From assembly GCF_002776525.5 (NCBI RefSeq), contig NC_045439.1:159133755-159197754 (forward strand): a DNA stretch of 64,000 nt. The letters are read 5' to 3'. The notes below the pieces were generated by a model. The model was not told where the DNA came from, made no database searches, and was given only the letters and a program-made list of their open reading frames with translations. Below, one piece after another: positions 45,125 through 58,131 of the stretch; the stretch's first letter is position 1; the number at the start of each line of letters is the position of its first letter. The DNA is from Piliocolobus tephrosceles. Taxonomy: Eukaryota; Chordata; Mammalia; Primates; Cercopithecidae. A program made the translations under genes and the position numbers.

Positions 45125-46669
45125 TAAAATGGTCAACCTTACTGAATGTTAAGTGCCACCCCAGGCTGCAGTGAAGATATCTAAAGCCATATGATTTAAA
45201 GACATCATGAGATTAGACATAGTGGTAGTTTGCTTGTGCATGTCTTTTGGGGCTGAGGATATGTTTCTGGAGTTATCCAGGAAGTACACACAGCATTTAG
45301 TCTTAATTACAGTGCAAAGCCCCCAGTGTCATTTGTACCCAGAGCTCCTGTGGAGATATGAGGACAAGTTGGTTAACTATACATATTTAACAGGCTACAG
45401 GAGGAGTTGTAAATATTCATGAAGGTGGTCCTGAACCATGTGTATTAACAAATATCCATGGAACATATGACTCATTTATTTTGGGGCAGAGACTTAACTT
45501 TTAAATGTATTATAATTATGCCCTATATTTCAAAAGTTCTTTTGAGGACAAAGGTATGCAAGTGTGCATTTACTGTAAACCGGCCAAAACTGGTTTATGG
45601 TCAGTGATCTTTTATCAGGAGAAAGTTACTGAAATTGGTCTCTTGTCTACTTCAAGCTGTAGTTATGGCTGGTGGAACAGTGGCTGGGGTCAGTCAGTCA
45701 GCTTATATTGAGGCTAGTGCTTGTTTTGCTGCTAGAGAAAGACAGAAACCTTGTGGCAGTAGTAAACATAGTCTGCTTTTTTAAAAGTGTAGGAATGTGA
45801 GACTTAACTCTTGCCTGGCATGTTCCTAAATCCTGTTCATAATTTGGAATTTTATTGTTATAAAGAGTCTGTTTTACAATTTTTATTGTAACGTTAATGC
45901 TGATCAGTTGTGCCTAAATTCCCATGATGGGAGGATGATATAGTGAAGCCTGTTCAACACCCCTCTTGTCATGGCCTGAATTAGTTTTTCAGGTTGCTGT
46001 GGCTAATATGGGGGTAGGGAGTGTCCATGAAGTTGGCGGGGGCTTAGGATTTTATTTTATAGTTTATATTCCTCTTTTTTGTCAAGGTATGCCAGAGGCA
46101 GTATCGGTAGCCACGCTTTTATTTTTTCTCATGTCAATGCCACAGTGGCATGCCACCTGACCTGGGTCCATCATGTTCCTTGCTGTGCCCACTATGGTGG
46201 GACTGAGAATCAGAAGTCTTACATCCAATTAGATGTTGTAGGCCAGACTGGTATGAAGGTGGGCAGGCAGTCATTAATCCTTAAAACCCCTTTTAAGCAA
46301 TGTAAGAGCCAACAACTAAAAGTCAAAAGGTAAGGTTATATAACTGAATTGTCTATGAATTGTATGCATTGAACTATTGTAATCTTGGCTGATAGGAATG
46401 ATCTAACTAGCTATTCAAAACGTAAGTATTTTATTTAGCTGTTTAGGCATCCATGTGCCCATCCTTGATTTAGGGAATCTGAATTAATTTTATCTCACAA
46501 GAACCGGCCCTTACAATCTCACACATTCATATCTTCCATGACAGTCCCTGGGTCTGGAGGAACTGAACAGTTTTAAATTCTGGATATATTCATAAAACAA
46601 AATACTCACCATTAGCAACATTTTAAGCAAAAATGCCATAAGCATTGTCTTGTTCTAAGAGTGACAGGA

Positions 46670-46917
46670 CCGAGATGCACGGATCATGAGGTCAGGAGAT
46701 CAAGACCATCCTGGCCAACATGGTGTGAAACCCCGTTTTTACTAAAATACAAAAAATTAGCTGGGCATGGTGGTGCATGCCTCTAGTCTCAGCTACTCGG
46801 GAGGCTGAGGCAGAGGAATTGCTTGAACGCGGGAGGCAGAGATTGCAGTGGGCTGAGATTGCGCCACTGTACTCCAGCCTGGACAACAGAGCGAGACTCT
46901 GTCTCAAAAAAAAAAAA
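46670..46917 (+). mobile_element. 5'-truncated Alu, sense, with target-site duplication
   Basis: Lacks roughly the first 45 bases of Alu (it starts CCGAGATGCACGGATC) and ends in an A-tail. The 13-bp duplication AAGAGTGACAGGA lies at 46657-46669 and 46918-46930. Confidence 0.93.
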
Positions 46918-49417
46918 AAGAGTGACAGGAAAAGAAGCCTATAGGTAACTAAACATTTAAATTATTTGTTATTAAGGCACAAAATAAATTATATGATATT
47001 TCATATATTTCTATTTTAGATAGAAGCAAAATTATTGAATAAAGTATAATACAGGCCTGTCCCTGTGTTGCATGAAAGCAGTGTACTTTGATTATTGCCT
47101 TTGCTTGAGTCTAAAGATGAGACTTTGGTTAACTTGAGTTTGATGTTAGATGCTGGCAGGAGTCTGTCTTCTTTAGAGGAGCTACATGTATCCAGGAGTC
47201 AATTCCTTGTACCTTAACACCACAAAGATTAGTTAATAGCACCTGATAAGAACTTTTTCAGTGTTTTGGAGGTGGTGGTACACTTCACAGTGATTAATTT
47301 TTTTTAGCTTTGATAAGCCCCAGCAGTAAGTCAGAGACTTAATTTAGAATTCAATTTTGGAGATGTCTGTCAAAGATGTTAGAAAGCTTAAAATATTTGA
47401 TCAAAAGCAAACTACAGGTCCTTGTAAAACAATAGTTATTCATTTAACCAAAGTGATCATTGAAAAACTTTAAAGGCAATACAGAAAGTTACACATGTGT
47501 AAAAACCTTACTCCTTTCAAATTTCATAGGTTTTTAAAAACCAATTAAACACTTTATAAAGGCAACAATAGGAACTATCTTGATGAAATGTAAAATCTTG
47601 TTTCTTAAGCCAGTTACCAAAACGTCAAAGGAAAACCTTTTTTAGTGCGACTGCCTCTCCTTAGGGGAAAGCCCGTTTAGATAATCTGGAAGTACAACTT
47701 ATAATAAAAAGTGCTTGAATTTAATCAAACATGGGACGAGTGTGTACACGGTTATGAGTAGAACTGGGGAATAGATGACTCTTAGTAGCTGCATGATAAG
47801 TTTCCTGATTACAGTGAAAATTTAGACACACCAAAAAAAAAAAAAAAAACCCCAAGAATATAGAATCAAGTTATCCTGGAGGAAAACACTGCTTTTATAG
47901 ACCTCTAAGATAAAATATTTCAGCATCAGGCCACAACATTTAGAACTAAGAAAAGTTACAGGAGCTGACAGGAAGCTGAAGGATAGAGTTATCCCAGGCC
48001 ACATCAAAGGGAGAAAAAGCTGATAGCAGCAAGATAACAATTGAACAGTTGAGATACGAATCTCAGAAGTTTTCAAAAGAAATCGATTATGGAATAGAAA
48101 ATCAAAATTTCTTGTAATTTTATTAAGAACAAATTGATACCTTAAGAAAATATTGGTTTAATATAGGGGACCATTCTTTAGAAAGACTATTATAAACAAT
48201 TCCTTTTTAATTATGCCTAACTTAATTACATACAAGATTCCTTTTATAAATATCCCTTCATGAGCCTTATCATGACTTACACAGACCATCTGTCACATGC
48301 TTGGACTGTATACTTGTCCTATGGTACCTGTTTCTTTTTAAAATTATTTTCAGTTTTCTTTTTCTAGATTAACCTTGTAATAAGAACCTGTTTCTTAAAT
48401 AACCAGTCATTTTACTTTAGGAGAATAATTTACCATGCAAGATTCTTTCTCATATAAAATTACTCTTTTGTCTTGATAACCTTCCTTACCAAAAATACAT
48501 CTTCTTGTCCATATCTTTCTTCACATCTCTCTTCACCATTTACTGCCTCCTTTCTAGTTTGCTTCATAAATAACCTTTTCAAACTCGTAATTTGAATCAA
48601 CTTTTAAAAAACTTTTGAATTAGACAAAATAATGCTTTTTCTCAAGAAGGACACCTCTTCTTTGGCACATTTTATAGAAACCTAGGAAAAAAGAAATCCT
48701 GAACTATCAGATATTAGTATTGTATAGATGAGAAACATTTCACAATTTTTAGAACAGTTTTCTCTATATAATAACCCTTTCTTAATTGGAACTGACCCAG
48801 ACATCCAGTAAGCATCCAAAATGATTTTAAGATTTTAAATTATACAAAAATTTCACTTAGAAGCATTGATCTCATTGGCAGGTACTCAGTTTTTCCATTT
48901 TAACAGTTTACCTAGAGTACTTTTGAAAACTGGGATATTACACAAAAGTAGTAATTATTTAGTTATGTCCCTATTACCCATTTTTAAAGTCTGTGGATAA
49001 AAGGTGTGTTACCTAAGTAAGAACCTTAAAGTTCAATATATGTGCATTTTGTTAATATCACAGAAGATTTAACTGTTTTCATTGAACTAGTAATATTAAA
49101 GTACTCTAACTCATCTATAAAATCACACAAACAAAAATTATTCTGTTTTTGGCTGGGTTTATGGTCCTATAGCCTTTATGTCATATCCTGACACCTTAAT
49201 ATATAGACAGAGATAAATACAAAACCATTTGTTCAGTAAACTCAGATAAAAATATGCTGATAATTTTGAAGATATTTCTAATATTATGTCACCAATAATC
49301 TTAAAACCAGTTTTATTTGTCAAGGATTATTAAATTTATGTGAACTTGAAAAGCTTCCTGACTTAATTTATGAGCGCTTATTTACTTGTAAGTCAATTTG
49401 GTAGCAGGCTAGACATA

Positions 49418-49719
49418 ACACACAAACATATCTACATATGTACATACACACAAGCATGTCTACATATGTACATACACACAAACATGTCTACATGTGTATA
49501 TACACACATCTACATATGTACATACACACAAACATGTCTACATATGTACATACAAACATGTCTACATATGTACATACACACAAACGTCTCCATATGTACA
49601 TACACACAAATGTCTCCATATGTACATACACACAAACATCTACATATGTACATACACACAAACATATCTACATATGTACATACACACAAACATGTCTAAA
49701 CAGGTATACACACACAAGC
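49418..49719 (+). repeat. Minisatellite, about 26-28 bp unit, about 11 copies
   Basis: The unit is close to TCTACATATGTACATACACA followed by CAAACATG, with length variants. All three plus-strand frames stay open across it, giving tyrosine/histidine/threonine repeats, so the reading frames are an effect of the repeat, not genes. Confidence 0.95.
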
Positions 49720-50253
49720 AAAGGTCTCATAGCTTTTTACCTTGGGAGTCTAACCGTAAAGTAACAGTACACACTCAGTATTTTATAAAAAATAGCTGGA
49801 TACACGTTATTGTCTGACAAAACTGGAACCTGTTTCCATGGCTAAATTGTGTTTTCTCCAATATGTAATCTCTGAAAGCTGTGAACCAAAATTTGAGTAA
49901 AGCAATCTTTATGGCAGTTTTGTTTTTAAAAAAGCATCTTTTACCTTTTTTTCCTTCAGTTTTAAACAAGTTTCCTGTGTTTACTTTCTAGTTAGTCCGT
50001 AAATAGTGTCTTATCACAGCACCAACAGCTTAGTAACAGCCAATCTGAAGCAGGCAGAAAAGAAAGCAGAGGAAGAAAGAGAGGTTTTGATGTCTCTGCT
50101 TCACTTAATAGCTGCAGTTAACCATTTGAGCTCTCAAGTTTTCTTGCTATAGTTTGCTTCTCTTTTTAAAATGTTCACAAAAGTAGGTCGTAGTAAGTAG
50201 CCAGCTGAAATCCCAAAGAGAATGAGAATATGAAGTTCCTGCCAGGCCTCTGC

Positions 50254-50284
50254 AAAGGAGCCAGGTTTAAAACCTGGCTCCTTT
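50254..50284. repeat. Perfect 15-bp palindrome arms with 1-base centre
   Basis: AAAGGAGCCAGGTTT at 50254-50268, one A, then its exact reverse complement at 50270-50284. It lies in the ERV1 internal region about 0.85 kb from the 5' LTR on the minus strand. Confidence 0.97.
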
Positions 50285-51136
50285 AAAAGGAGGGAAAGAG
50301 AAAAAGATAGAAAAGGAGGTGTGTGAACCTTCTAGCTGCTGCATGGTATAGGGTTGGTACCCCCACCACTCTTGCTGACATCCCATCAGGGAGAGCCCCG
50401 GTACCCTCGACATGCACAGTGTGAGATGAATCCCTCCCACCTCTGCAAGTCATGGGCAAAGGAAACTGTTTACAGCTGGAGAGAGCTAGGGGTACCTTTG
50501 AGATGAGTAAGGCTGTAGGTGGCTTCCAAGATAATCAGGAAGATAAAGTTGAAAGTGAAAAGGTTAGGAAGAGATCAGGGCCCACACTCAAAGGTCATAC
50601 CCTCACACTTACAAACAAATGGTGAGCTTCCAAACAAACCCCAGTTAAGGGCTGGGTAGAATCCTGAATTTCTTTCCTCTGTTCAAAACAGCTCCACAGG
50701 TATCTAAAACCAAGTGGAGCAATGCCCAGGAGTGCCACAGATTCAAATCCGTAAAACACTCAAATGATAGTCCCGTTAGTGGACAAGGTGAAACAGCAGA
50801 GCCCCAGCGACACCCCAGAAGACACGGAAAAGCTGGGTGCAATCCGACTGACTAGCTCACTTGGTTGCAAGGGTTGCCAGCTTCTTCAGAGATCACATTC
50901 TTTGTACCAGCAAAGTGTCGATGGCTGCAGAAGTTGTGCGAGGAAGTGAAAGGGAGGGTCTAGGAAATGAAAGATTTTCAGGAGCCCCTTGGAAGTTCCC
51001 AAACGTTCCTGCCTTGGGGACTGCTAGCCTTCTGCTGCCGATACTCACAGGTAACCCTCCGCCTTGGTAGCAAAACCAGGCTCACAGGCTTGGGTTGCCC
51101 AGAGCACATAATGCTCCCCTTATGGGCCACCAAATT

Positions 51137-51659
51137 TGTTACCAAACACAGGTTTGGCCACTTGTCACTTACAATATCAAATAACAAGCATGAGGGTGGT
51201 AAAAAGAAAGTGACTTTATTTCACAGTTTAGCAATGGAAGAACCAGGTTCGTATCTAAAGGAGCCGCTTCAGTTTTCTGGGAAGAGAGCAGGGTTTTAGG
51301 AAGAGAAACTTTCTTATGCAGGGCATGCAAGGAACATGGAGGTGCAGGGTCTATGTGACTTGCTGTAAAACTTATCTCAGCTAAGAGGTCATCCGTTAGT
51401 CTGACCAGTGTCATTGAGGACAGAGTCAGAATGTGGATTCACTATTGTCTTGAGACAGTCTCCCTGTGAGGGAGAATTCTGGATGGTGCCTGCTTTGGTT
51501 CAACATTTGGTCCTTAGAATGTCTAAGGAAACATACTTAGATAAGCTGGCAGTCCCTGCAGGTTGTTTCACTGGTGGAAACGAAGGAAGGAAAAGGTTAC
51601 ATGTGCATTTCTAAGGAGCTAAGCAAGAGGTGAACACTGAGAAAGAGAAAAAATACACA
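51137..51659 (-). mobile_element. ERV1 provirus, 5' LTR (antisense)
   Basis: About 523 bp, TGTTACCAAACACAGG to AAAATACACA on the plus strand. The polyadenylation signal AATAAA appears on the minus strand (TTTATT at about 51217). It pairs with 43606-44645. Several percent difference between the LTRs is visible by eye, so the insertion is old. Confidence 0.87.
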
Positions 51660-51660
51660 G

Positions 51661-52850
51661 GTAATTTTTTTTTTTCTTTTTAAAAAATCTTTATTTTTTA
51701 AAGAGCAGTTTTAGGTTTAAAGCAAAATTAAGTGAAAATTACAGAGAGTTCCCACATACCCTACCCCAGCCTTCCCCATTATCAACATCCCCCACCAGAG
51801 TGATATATTTGTTAGAACCCATGAAGCTGCATTGACAACACATCATTATCAACCTAAAGTCCATAACTTACATTAGGGTTCACTCTTGGTGTTGCACATT
51901 CTATAGGTTTTGACAAATGTATACTGTAATATGTATCCATGATTATAGTATTATGCAGAAAAGACTCACTGTCCTAAAAGTCCTCTGTGCTCCGCCTGTT
52001 CATCCCACTCTCTTCCCCAACCCTTGGCAACCACTGATCTTTTTAGTTTCCATAGTTTTGCCTTCTCTAGAATGTCATGTAATTGGAATCATATAGTATT
52101 CATACTCTATGATTCTATTTATATGAAACCTAGAAAAGACACATCTATAGTGACAGTAGATCAAGGTTACCAGGGTCTAGAAGTAGGGGTTTTGCGGGGA
52201 GGTAGTTGATTGGGAAGAGACATAAGAAATCTTTTGGGATGAAAATATTCTACATCTTTTTTTGTATACATTTGTCAAAACATAGAAGTGTACCCTTAAA
52301 ATGGGTGCATTTTGTTGATGTAAATTGTAACTTAATAAAATTGATGTTAAAAAAATGACACAGAGAAATGGACATTCACTTTGTCCTGTTTCCTCCAGTG
52401 GTAACATTTGAACATATAGTAGTACCCCTTATACCTAGAAATATAGAATGACATAGTATCTATTATATGAGGGTATTGGCATTGATACAATCCACTAACC
52501 TCAATCAGATTTCTCTAATTTTACTTGCGTTCATTGTATATGTGCATATGTATGTATAGACATGTGTGTGTGTGAGTGTATTAAGTGTTACACAAGTTAT
52601 CCCCTGTGTGGGTTCACTTATCCAACACCACAGTTAAGAAACTGATCAGCTCCAGCATCACGATGATCCTCATGTTGCAGTTTGATGACCACACCCTCCT
52701 CCTTCCTGTTCCCATCCACCCCCACCCCTCTCTCCATCTCTGGCTACCACCAATTGCTCCTCCAGTTCTAAAACGTTATCATTTCAAAACTGTTATATAA
52801 ATGGACTTATACAGTATGTAACCTTTTGGGATTGGCTGTTTTTTTTTTCA
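51661..52850 (-). mobile_element. Old L1 (L1M-type) 3' sequence
   Basis: Contains the classic L1M 3' blocks CTTGGCAACCACTGATC, GAATGTCATGTAATTGGAAT and, near 52760-52830, a second similar block (ATATAAATGGACTTATACAG). The stretch 52150-52350 (ACCAGGGTCTAGAAG...AATGGGTGCATTTTG) is sense-type 3' sequence, so more than one fragment is present. Confidence 0.65.
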
Positions 52851-54119
52851 GCAAAAGGAAAATGCTATACTGGGTTACAATTTAACTTAATTTCACTGTG
52901 TCTAAAGAGCTACCCTATACTTCATGCAAACTACACAGCCTGTGGCATTCATGGAGTGACGAACAGAGAAAAAAATAGTTTTAACGTGCAAAGGAAACTG
53001 GAGATTTTTTTAAGGAAAATCAGTGAAGGAAGACACCTTTATTGACTTCTCCTTTTGGTGACAAATGTTCTCTTGTAAGTAGACAACTGTACTTTAATTA
53101 TTTCATAATGTAGTGATTTTACCAGCCACAACTAGCAGGATAACATAGGAAAGGCAGTTTGGTGTCCACACAGGGTCACTAAATCTACCTAACACACCAT
53201 TTACTTCATTTCTAAAAATATCCTTCATCATTGGGCTTGATGCAGGATCACTGAGTCATGGAAAACTTTGTGTTTTTGTAGTCAGAAATGAGATGAAAGC
53301 ATAAAGGTGAATTATTCTTTATTAAAGAATTCATTTAAATTACTTTTCTTTGTATCTTTGCTTTTTGTTTCTGTACTGCTCCAGTACTCCTGTGACCCAC
53401 GTCTGAGTGGAGTGATGATGGCACCACAGTCCAGCCTGCATGGGTGGCCTGAGTGCTCCCGCCTCATGAAATCCAGCCACCTCTTTCTCCAGTCAGTTCC
53501 ATACTCTCAGCTCCGACTGTCTTCCAGAGTCCGTGTCACACCACAGCCTGGAAACTCTCCCCAAGCAGTAACCTGAGGCAACAGTAAACCCTCATTGTTC
53601 CGCCTCTCTCAGATGTCACTGTCCTTCATTGTTTGAGGTGCACTGTCTTGCAATCCATCCTTCCAGATAAATCATCCATTTTTAAATGTGATAAGCCATG
53701 TCCAATCCCCATAAGTTTTATAACATTTCGTTTCATTCTTCCTGCAGTTACTCCATCATTACTGTACCACCGCCTATATGGATGTAGTTGTCAGTGTGAA
53801 GCTGAGTAAGGAACAACGTGCACCAGACTCGCAGAGAAAAATGGACAAGCGAGCTGGCCTTTGTATCACTAAAGGGAAGGTCAGATTGGTGAATATGTAA
53901 TGTCTGTAGTAGTCTTGTTGGGGACATCCACAGTATGTCAATAAATCAAAGACTTAAGTAGGATCTCAAAGAAATAGTAATATCTCTATCTAAATGGTTA
54001 TACACACAGTAGACTTATTTAAACTTACTGAAAAAGTTCGTCTAGAGTTTTAAATTTACGTTTTATATACAAATGAAAGCAATATTGAAATTAATTCATA
54101 AATTAACTCACACATATCT
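52851..54119. other. Duplicon segment, copy 4, shared with copy 2
   Basis: Matches copy 2 25515-26260: CAATTTAACTTAATTTCACTG, CTGTACTGCTCCAGTACTCC, GTCACACCACAGCCTG. No gene recognised. The conserved-looking 53370-53600 is not open in the same frame in copy 2. Confidence 0.55.
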
Positions 54120-54420
54120 TGATATTCTGATTATGTTTGTTCTGAATTAGGTTTTCACACTTTTTCAAAGTGATTATTGATACAGTTGGATGAATATCCA
54201 CCATGTTTGTTACTATCTTCTTGTTTTTGCACTGCCCCTGTTTCCATTTTTCCATTCATTTTCCTTTTTTTGTGGTTTTTATTCAGCATTTCATATAATT
54301 CAATATTCTTTCTTGGCATCTCAGACTTTTTTTATACTTTTTTATTGGTTACTCAAGATAAGAAAAGCTTTTGATTTTCATATTCTTAATTGATTTTACA
54401 TATAACAGCTTATTTAAAAT
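54120..54420 (-). mobile_element. Old L1 fragment, antisense (counterpart of 11480-12640)
   Basis: GATACAGTTGGATGAATATC and TTTTGTGGTTTTTATTCAGC line up with 12390-12510 in copy 1. Confidence 0.65.
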
Positions 54421-54467
54421 AATTATATTCAATAGCAGACAGGTGCCTTTCAAAAAAATAGTGGCAA

Positions 54468-54768
54468 GGCTGGGCACGGTGGTTCAGGCATGTAATCACA
54501 GAAGTTTGGGAGGCCCAGGTGGGTGGATCACCTGAGGTCGGGAGTTCGAGACCAGCCTTGCCAACATGGTGAAACCCCATCTCTACTAAAAAAAAAATAC
54601 AAAATTTAGCTGGGCGTTGTGACACACATCTGTAATCCCAGCTACTCAGGAGGCTGAGGCAGGAAAATCACTTGAATGCGGGAGGCAGAGGTTGCAGTGA
54701 GCTGAGAATGCACCACTGCACCCCAGCCTGGGTGACAGAGCAAGACTCTGTTTCAAAAAAAAAAAAAA
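54468..54768 (+). mobile_element. AluS-like, sense
   Basis: GGCTGGGCACGGTGGTTCAG to an A-tail; full length. Confidence 0.93.
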
Positions 54769-55699
54769 GCAATTTATTTAATTATATTTTTGTAAGTATA
54801 AGATATATACACACCTATAAGTAAAATGAAAGACAGGAAAAGAGGAACAAAAGGAAAAATACAGGAAAAAGGAAGACATAGTTAGAACTATTATAAGATG
54901 GTTACACTACTTCTGAAGCAGTATAATTTTATATGAAAGGAGCATAGATTAGTTGTAAATATAAATTGCAACCTCTAGGGCAGGATACTGGAACGGGAGC
55001 CTCGGTTTTTTGCTGTCTGTGGCCAGAGGCTGCATTCAGTTATTTCCTATGTTGGCTTCTCTCCCATGGCAGAATGTGTCATCAAAGCCACCGTGGAAGA
55101 GAGCTTGCAGCAAGACAGGTATCATCATCTTAGGTAACATGATCACTCAAGTGACATCCTATCACGATGTAGTCTTCTGATGTATCAAAGCAAGTCTCAG
55201 TTTCTCCCCAAAGTCAAAAGGAAAGGATTAGAATATTGGGTTATGTACACCAAGCTGTGAGGATCATTGTGCACCATCTGAGCGCTCACCTGCCAACGTC
55301 AGGTCTTACTTAATCTGGGACAGGTTCTCAGTCCTCGCTTACTTTGCTGATCTTGGCCTTTGTGAGAAAACAGGTCACATAATTTGTAAAATGTATCACA
55401 ATCTGGATTTCTCTGAATGTTTCTCATGATTTTACTGAGCCATATAGATAGAGACATGTAATTATCTATTTGTGAAGACAAGATACAGCGAACAGGACGT
55501 TATTAACAAATACAGATTTAGAGATCAAAACTAAGAAAGAAAAGTTTGCAAATGGAAAAAGGAAAATTAAAAATAATAGTAATGTTCACCAGGGTAACAA
55601 AAAGGGTAGGAATAGGGAAGTGAGCACCTGGGACACTATAAGATCTACAGTATTCTGCTTAGTAAGCTCAATAGTATAATTTTAAAAATATATATGTTT
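54769..55699. other. Duplicon end segment, copy 4
   Basis: No gene. Matches copy 1 12750-12850 and 14780-15250, and copies 2 and 3 around GATCATTGTGCACC (55262). Confidence 0.55.
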
Positions 55700-55715
55700 T
55701 ATTTATTTGTTTTTT

Positions 55716-56003
55716 GTTTTTGTTTGTTTTTTGAGACGGAATCTCCTACTGTCGCCAGGCTGGAGTGCAGTGGCACAATCTCGGCTCACTGCAAGCTCTG
55801 CCTCCCGGGTTCAAGCGATTCTCCTGCCTCAGCCTCCCAAGTAGCTGGGACTACAGGCGCCCGCCACCTCGCCCAGCTAATGTTTGTATTTTTAGTAGAG
55901 ACAGGGTTTCCCCATGTTGGCCAAGATGGTCTTGACCTCATGATCTGCCCACCTTGGCCTCCCAAAGTGTTGGGATTACAGGCATGAGCCACAGCGCCCG
56001 GGC
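55716..56003 (-). mobile_element. Alu, antisense, with target-site duplication
   Basis: Full antisense Alu. TATTTATTTGTTTTTT is duplicated at 55700-55715 and 56004-56019. Confidence 0.93.
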
Positions 56004-56019
56004 TATTTATTTGTTTTTT

Positions 56020-56447
56020 TTAAATCTATTTTACAATAGTTTTGGATTTACAGAATAGTTAGAAGTACATACAGAGAGTTTATATATACTCAACACATAA
56101 TTTCCCTTTTATAAATTCTTACATTCATTTGAAACACTTGTTGCAGTTGGTGAACCAATATTATACATTATCATTCACCAACATTCACAATTGATCAGAT
56201 GTTCTGTTTTCGCATGACGTCCATATTCTGTTCCAGGAGTCCGCCCAGGACACCACATCACATTTAGGTATTATGTGCCAGTTTCTCAGATTCTTCCGAT
56301 TTCTGATGTCATTGACATCCCTCCTTTGGGATGTCTCTGGTGTTTTCCTAGTGACTGTTGTGGATTTAGCAGAGGAGAACCACAGAGGGAAGGTTTTATT
56401 CTCATGATACTGTGACAAGACTACATAGCATCAACATGCTCTATCAC
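56020..56447. other. Duplicon end segment, copy 4, right part
   Basis: No gene. Matches copy 1 15760-16190 and copy 3 31640-32060 (GATGTCATTGACATCCCTCC with related blocks). Confidence 0.55.
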
Positions 56448-56754
56448 TTTTTTTTTTCTTTTTTTTTGAGATGGGTCTCACTCTGTTTCTCAGGTTGGAG
56501 GGCAGTAGCGTGAACAAAGCTCACTGCAGCCTCGAACTCTTGGGCTTGAATGATCCTCAACCTCAGCCTCTTGAGTAGATGGGACTGCAGGCATGTGCCA
56601 CTGCATCTGGGTGATTTCATTTTACTTTTACTTTTATAGAGGCAGAGTCTCAAGACATTGCCCAGGCTGGTCTCTAAGCCCTGGCCCCAAGCGTTCCTCT
56701 CGCCTCAGGCTCCCAAAGTGCTGGGATTACAGGTGTGAGCCACTGTGCCCAGCT
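56448..56754 (-). mobile_element. Old Alu (AluJ-like), antisense
   Basis: GAGATGGGTCTCACTCTG to GTGAGCCACTGTGCCCAGC. The flanks TGCTCTATCA and TGCTTTATCA are a probable target-site duplication. Confidence 0.9.
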
Positions 56755-56929
56755 GCTTTATCATGGTTAATGTTATTTGATCACATGGATGAGGCAGTTT
56801 AGCTCAGTTTTCTTCACTATAAACTTAATATAATTCCTCTTTTCGTGTTGTACCTTTTGGAAAAAAACATCACTATGCCCAGTACATACATAAAAAGTAG
56901 GGAATTATGCCCCATTCGCCTATGGGCAG

Positions 56930-58131
56930 ACTTTCCATAAACATCATTTGAGTTTCTGTAAAAAATACTTAACATTCTTTGGGCTGTTCTGGATCAATTG
57001 CATTTTTCTGTGTATTTTAGAATCAGTGGTCCAAGAACTGCTAAAAATGAAAAAAAATTAGTTAGAATTTTAGTAGGGCTTGTATTGAATCTGAAGATGC
57101 ATTTAGAAAGTATAAGCATCTTGGTTAATACTTAATAGATTTCTGATCAATGAAAATCTAGTTTATATAGTATATTACACCAATTCTTTTATTCATTTAT
57201 TTAGAATTTCTTTAATACTTCAATATTATTTGTAATTTTCAGTATATATATCTTGCAGTTATGTTATTTTCAAATATATTTCCTTTTTGATGCTGTGTTA
57301 AATGAAATTATTTTGAGTTTCATTATTTGATTAGTTTGTATTATATAAGAATGCAATTTATTACATCGATCATGCATACTGAATTTTGTTTTTGTTTCAA
57401 CCTTATTTTAGTGGATTTTGTAGGATTTTCTATATATTAGATTATGTCATTGGCCAATAGATTGTTTGACTTCTTCCCTTTCAATTTGGAAGTATTTTAT
57501 TTATTTTTCTATCCTACTTTTATAAATTATGTCCTCAAGCATAATGTTTAGTTGAATTAGTGGGAATAGGTAACCTTTTGTGTTTATAATTTTGGGAATA
57601 TTACTGAGACCTACTTAATACCATGTGTTGTCATGTGACTTTTTCATAGGTGCCTGTTTTAGGTAAGAATATTCCCTTTATGCAAAATTTGTTTAGTGTG
57701 TTTACTGTGAGTGGGTTTTTGAATTGGAAAGTGCTTATTCCATATCTTTAGATGCGATAATGAAAATTTTGTCATTTATTATATTAATATGGTCATTACA
57801 CTAATTCTTTTTATATGTTTCACTAAACTTATTATCCTGAATAAATAAGTAGATAAATTAGTGTTTAATTATGTTTTATGATCCTGATTTGTGTTGAAAC
57901 TATTTCCTTGGGAATTATTGCCTGGGTATCCATAAAGCATATTAGTTTATAGTTTTCGTTTTTTGGATTGTCTTTGACTGGTTGTAACCTCAGAGGAAAC
58001 TGCCTCATAGAACACATTGCACACTGATCTCTTCTCTATTATTATTATTATTATTATTTTTTGGAGAACATTTAGTAAAACATTGCTGTTGATATTTTAA
58101 AGGTTTGGAATAATTCGTCAGTGAAATCTCA
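56930..58131 (-). mobile_element. Old L1 ORF2, antisense, copy 5
   Basis: Ends at TTCGTCAGTGAAATCTCAATC, the shared breakpoint. Around 57497-57512 it has one uninterrupted version of the H3 target site. Confidence 0.8.

Larger units (their letters stand above)
44646..51136 (-). mobile_element. ERV1 provirus, internal region, antisense (no intact gene)
   Basis: About 6.5 kb between two same-orientation LTRs. I see no intact gag, pol or env frame; frames are short in all six phases. Next to the right LTR, the minus strand reads AATT then TGGTGGCCCATAAGGGG, a plausible primer-binding site. The interior holds a truncated Alu (46670-46917), a (GT)n run (45091-45124), a minisatellite (49418-49719) and a palindrome (50254-50284). 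The low coding content suggests a non-autonomous or long-decayed element. Confidence 0.6.
33062..56880 (+). repeat. Tandem duplicon, copy 4 (longest, most interrupted)
   Basis: Order: 5' segment (33062-33935), L1 (to about 37542), LTR-like tail, body (37745-40660), Alu cluster, unassigned part (42091-43260), segment shared with copy 2 (43380-43605), ERV1 provirus, L1M, copy 2-like segment (52860-53950), old L1 (54120-54420), end segment (54770-56447). It supplies empty sites for most copy 1 insertions. Confidence 0.65.

Noticed and set aside
47822..48076. 84-codon minus-strand hydrophobic frame in the ERV1 interior
   Set aside because: No recognisable retroviral motif, and stops on both sides; treated as decayed internal sequence.
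49370..49817. Three overlapping repeat-protein-like frames
   Set aside because: They follow the minisatellite in all three frames; no start context or conservation.
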